Assembly: GCA_020725025.1 (NCBI GenBank)
Contig: DYFV01000007.1
Location: forward strand, 1-64,000
DNA length: 64,000 nucleotides
Origin: Azoarcus sp.
GTDB taxonomy: Bacteria > Pseudomonadota > Gammaproteobacteria > Burkholderiales > Rhodocyclaceae
Direction of reading: 5' to 3'
The notes beneath the pieces were generated by a model. It saw only the letters and a list, made by a program, of their open reading frames with translations. It was not told the origin of the DNA and ran no database searches. The position numbers and the translations under genes are program-made. Of the stretch, positions 61,291-64,000 are shown piece by piece. Each line of letters begins with the position of its first letter. The first letter of the stretch is position 1.

Positions 61291-62934
61291 TCAGGCGCCC
61301 GGCTGGCGTCCGCCGGTGGTGCTGCGCCCGGCGTACTTGCGGCTGAGCTGCTGCATGAAGCCGGTGAGCGCATCCAGGCGCGGGTTGGTGGGGTCGAGGC
61401 GGCGGGTGCGTTCGATGAGCAGGCGCGCCTGCTGCATGAAGCGCTCGTTCCATCCCTCGTTCTCGATGTGGCGCAGCAGCGCCAGGGCGGCGTTGAAGAG
61501 CACGTGGGGGTTGCCGGGCATCTTGTGCACGGCATTGATCATTTCCTGGACGGCGCCGCTGTAGTCGCCGGCCTGGGCCTTTTCCGCGCCGGCCGCGATC
61601 AGCGACTTGACCTCGGTATGCACGCGCCGCTCGAGCTCGTCGGAGAGCTCCTCCCGGCCCCGTTCGCGCAGCATCGCACGGGTGCTGGCGACGGTGCGCT
61701 CGTCCGCGGAGTTGCGCAGGATGTCCATCACGAGCTCGCTGCCCTCCGTCTCGAGCTCGTTGTCGAGACAGGCCTTGGCGAGTTCCTGACGCATCGCGAT
61801 GGACAGGCTGGAGGTGTCGGCGCCACCCTGGACGGCGGCGAGGAGCGCCGCCTGGGCGAGCTCCCGGTTGCCCGTCCGGGTATGGTAGAGCGCGCGCGAG
61901 AGCGAGGTGCACAGCGGTGTGCCGGCGAGTCCGTCCATCGAGCGCTCGAGGTCGCGGATCGTGCTTTCGGCTTCACTGACCCGTCCCTGGCCGAGCTGTG
62001 CCTTGACGAGCCGCACGTGGTCTTCCGGATCCCGGAAGTCGGAATACTTGCCCTTGCGGACGACCTCCGCAAGGGTTCGCTCGGCCGCCTGATGGTCGCC
62101 GACGGCGAGCGAGACGTCTCCGTAGCGCCGCAGCCGTCCGATACGGTGCGGCGAAAGGCTCACGGCGCTGGCGAGCACCTCGCGCGCCTGTTCCAGCCGG
62201 CCCATCTCCTCGTGAGTGCGTGCAAGCCAGTCGTAGGCATCGAGGAAGCGCGGGTTCTCGGCCACCAGGCCGCTGAGGATTTCGTCCGCCTCGTGGTACT
62301 GCTTGCGCGCGACGAGCGTCTTCGCCAGCCCCAGCCGCGCCCATGGCACCACCCGTGCTTTCAGGATCTCGCGGTAGAGGGACTCCGCCTCGTCGGTATG
62401 CCCGAGTGCGAGGTGCAACTCGGCACGCAACCGGAGGAAGTCGATCCGGTAACGGGGGTGTTCGTTTTCGCCCTGCACACATGCCTCGAGGGCTTCGGCC
62501 CTGTCGCCGGCCTCGATGAGGCGGTAAGCGGGCAGGAAGGCCTCGCGCTTGGCGAGGGCGCGCTGCAGGCGCGCGTGCAGAGTGTCTGGGGTGAGCGGCT
62601 TGAGGATGTAGTCATTGGGCGCGAGCTCGGCCGCGCTCATCACCCGCTCGTAGTTACGCTCGCCGGTGATCATGATGAAGAGCGTGGCGAGCGGGATGAT
62701 CTCCTTGGTGCGCAGATCTTCGAGCAGATGCTGACCGTCCTGTCCCTCGCCCAGGTTGTACTCGCACAGGATGACGTCGAAGCGCTGCTCGCGCAGCTTG
62801 CGGATCGCCATCCCCGCCGTAGGCGCGAACTGCACGCTGGATACGCCGTAGCTGTCGAGCATCGAGCGCAGCTGTCCGCGCATGCTCTGATTGGCTTCAA
62901 TGACCAGTACGCTGAGTCGTTCGAGATCGGTCAT
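61291..62934 (-). CDS. Response regulator-like protein with TPR repeats and degenerate REC domain
   Basis: 547 residues. Residues 1-125 are a REC domain, but the phosphoacceptor position is Glu58 (ILCEYNL, aspartate in relatives) and the acidic pair near the first strand reads Glu13-Ala14. Thr90 and Lys112 of the active site remain. Residues about 130-540 are many tetratricopeptide repeats (e.g. LHLALGHTDEAESLYREI, LAKTLVARKQYHEADEIL). It may act constitutively as a scaffold, the Glu imitating the phosphorylated form. No output DNA-binding domain. Confidence 0.88.
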   Translation of the reverse strand: MTDLERLSVLVIEANQSMRGQLRSMLDSYGVSSVQFAPTAGMAIRKLREQRFDVILCEYNLGEGQDGQHLLEDLRTKEIIPLATLFIMITGERNYERVMSAAELAPNDYILKPLTPDTLHARLQRALAKREAFLPAYRLIEAGDRAEALEACVQGENEHPRYRIDFLRLRAELHLALGHTDEAESLYREILKARVVPWARLGLAKTLVARKQYHEADEILSGLVAENPRFLDAYDWLARTHEEMGRLEQAREVLASAVSLSPHRIGRLRRYGDVSLAVGDHQAAERTLAEVVRKGKYSDFRDPEDHVRLVKAQLGQGRVSEAESTIRDLERSMDGLAGTPLCTSLSRALYHTRTGNRELAQAALLAAVQGGADTSSLSIAMRQELAKACLDNELETEGSELVMDILRNSADERTVASTRAMLRERGREELSDELERRVHTEVKSLIAAGAEKAQAGDYSGAVQEMINAVHKMPGNPHVLFNAALALLRHIENEGWNERFMQQARLLIERTRRLDPTNPRLDALTGFMQQLSRKYAGRSTTGGRQPGA

Positions 62935-63057
62935 GCGGATGCGGCGGTGAAAGGGCGGGCAAGGGCGCGCGATGCATCAGCTTACGGCATTTCCGCCAGT
63001 GTGCTGAAGGGGGCGATGACAATGTCCGCGACGTACGGCCCGGATCGGGCGGCAACC

Positions 63058-63088
63058 GGCGGGGGCGCGGCAATGCCGTGCCCCCGCC
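63058..63088 (-). terminator. Long hairpin after aspS
   Basis: A 9-base-pair GC stem (63058-63066 with 63080-63088) with an inner short stem lies 15 bases downstream of the aspS stop. No T tract follows, so termination efficiency is uncertain. Confidence 0.4.
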
Positions 63089-63102
63089 CGGCCGGGCGTC
63101 GA

Positions 63103-64000
63103 TCAGCCCTTGGCGACTTCCACCTGGGTTTCCACCTTCTGGCGCAGGCGGACATGCAGCTCGCGCAGCTGCTTCTCGTCGACCTCGCTCGGCGCGTCGG
63201 TGAGCAGGCACTGCGCCCGCTGCGTCTTGGGGAAGGCGATGACGTCGCGGATCGACTCCGCACCGGTCATCAGCGTGACGATGCGGTCCAGGCCGAAGGC
63301 AAGGCCGCCATGCGGGGGGGCGCCGTACTTGAGCGCGTCGAGCAGGAAGCCGAACTTCGCCTGGGCCTCCTCCTCGCCGATGTTGAGCGCACGGAACACC
63401 TTGCTCTGCATGTCGGCGCGATGGATACGCACCGAGCCGCCGCCGATCTCCCAGCCGTTCAGTGCCAGGTCGTAGGCCTTGGCGAGGCAGGCCCCGGGAT
63501 CGGTCTCGAGAAGGTCCACATGCTCGTCCTTGGGCGAGGTGAAGGGGTGGTGGCAGGCGACCCAGCGCTTGTCTTCCTCGTCGTACTCGAACATCGGGAA
63601 GTCGACCACCCACACCGGGGTCCATTCGGCGCCGCTCACGTAGCCCTTTTCGTGGCCCAGCTTCACCCGCAGGGCGCCCAGCGCATCATTGACGACCTTG
63701 GTCTTGTCGGCACCGAAGAAGATGAGGTCGCCCGACTGCGCGCCGGTGCGCTCGAGGATGGCGGTGAGCGCCTGCTCGTGCAGGTTCTTGACGATGGGCG
63801 ACTGCAGGCCTTCCTCGTTGGGCTTGGCGACGTCGTTGACCTTGATGTAGGCCAGGCCCTTGGCACCGTAGATGCCGACGAACCTGGTGTACTCGTCGAT
63901 CTCGCCCCGGGTGAGGCTGGCGCCGCCGGGCACCCGCAGGGCCGCGACGCGTCCGCCGCTGTTTGCGGGGCCCGAGAACACCTTGAAGGCGACGTCGCGG
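63103..64000 (-). CDS. aspS: Aspartate--tRNA ligase, C-terminal part (5' end outside window)
   Basis: 299 residues visible, entering the window at 64000 in frame and without a start codon inside. Class II synthetase: RYDLAL-type motif as [19 protein letters not shown], and motif 3 as [15 protein letters not shown], near the C terminus. Insertion domain of the bacterial type precedes. It charges tRNA-Asp (and tRNA-Asn in species lacking AsnRS). The internal GTG near 63981 is not the start. Confidence 0.96.
   Translation of the reverse strand, partial: RDVAFKVFSGPANSGGRVAALRVPGGASLTRGEIDEYTRFVGIYGAKGLAYIKVNDVAKPNEEGLQSPIVKNLHEQALTAILERTGAQSGDLIFFGADKTKVVNDALGALRVKLGHEKGYVSGAEWTPVWVVDFPMFEYDEEDKRWVACHHPFTSPKDEHVDLLETDPGACLAKAYDLALNGWEIGGGSVRIHRADMQSKVFRALNIGEEEAQAKFGFLLDALKYGAPPHGGLAFGLDRIVTLMTGAESIRDVIAFPKTQRAQCLLTDAPSEVDEKQLRELHVRLRQKVETQVEVAKG

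Overview
The window is one high-GC bacterial chromosome segment (64 kb, dense coding, many GTG starts, ATGA/GTGA stop-start overlaps). Gene content points to a betaproteobacterium, most likely Zoogloeaceae/Rhodocyclaceae (Thauera, Azoarcus or Zoogloea type). The evidence is a complete exosortase A (XrtA/PEP-CTERM) exopolysaccharide locus of the kind known from floc-forming members of that group. The genus is an inference; there is no rRNA or tRNA gene to confirm it.

Layout. 1-5961: a duplicated pair of small secreted proteins sharing a 27-residue motif, a beta-CASP metallo-beta-lactamase protein, and a LolA-like protein / ABC ATPase / DUF1302-type outer-membrane protein group with no permease. 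5969-6962: a FeeM-like exosortase-associated acyltransferase, divergent from the EPS operon across an AT-rich control region. 6963-31202: the XrtA polysaccharide operon (Wza-like lipoprotein, Wzz, tyrosine kinase, barrel protein, ATPase, WecB, deacetylase, FemAB, exosortase A fused to EpsI, glycosyltransferases, two asparagine-synthase amidotransferases, AlgD-like dehydrogenase, transglutaminase, CapK-like ligase, Wzy-like protein). 31240-38945: two more deacetylases, a lyase-like protein, a beta-propeller, two ATP-grasp proteins and an acetyltransferase. 39091-44390: two tandem Mur-ligase/peptidyl-tRNA-hydrolase fusions followed by a MurL-like epimerase. 44365-54037 (minus strand): another ATP-grasp, a Cys2-less asparagine synthase, a Wzx-like flippase, the XrtA decarboxylase and acyl-CoA ligase, an acetyltransferase and a glycosyltransferase. 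54190-56942: acyl carrier protein, two XrtA-associated hydrolases and a TPR protein. 56979-64000: argB, a beta-helix protein, an hsp20 gene with a sigma32-like promoter, nudB, barstar, a barnase-like RNase, a degenerate response regulator with TPRs, and the 3' part of aspS.

How it may work together. WecB (UDP-ManNAc) and the AlgD-like enzyme (a GDP-uronic acid) supply sugars. Glycosyltransferases, Wzx and the Wzy-like protein assemble the polymer, and Wza/Wzz/kinase/barrel export it. Exosortase A processes PEP-CTERM proteins, none of which is encoded here. The most unusual part is 36011-47530. It holds two MurF-like/Pth-like fusions with a conserved CX4CX5CX2C linker, a MurL-type epimerase, three ATP-grasp ligase-like proteins and an asparagine synthase that has lost its glutaminase cysteine. 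I infer an amide-bond-forming module that puts amino acids, possibly an epimerised one, on the uronic-acid carboxyls of the polymer or on another carrier. This is a hypothesis from gene content, not a demonstrated pathway.
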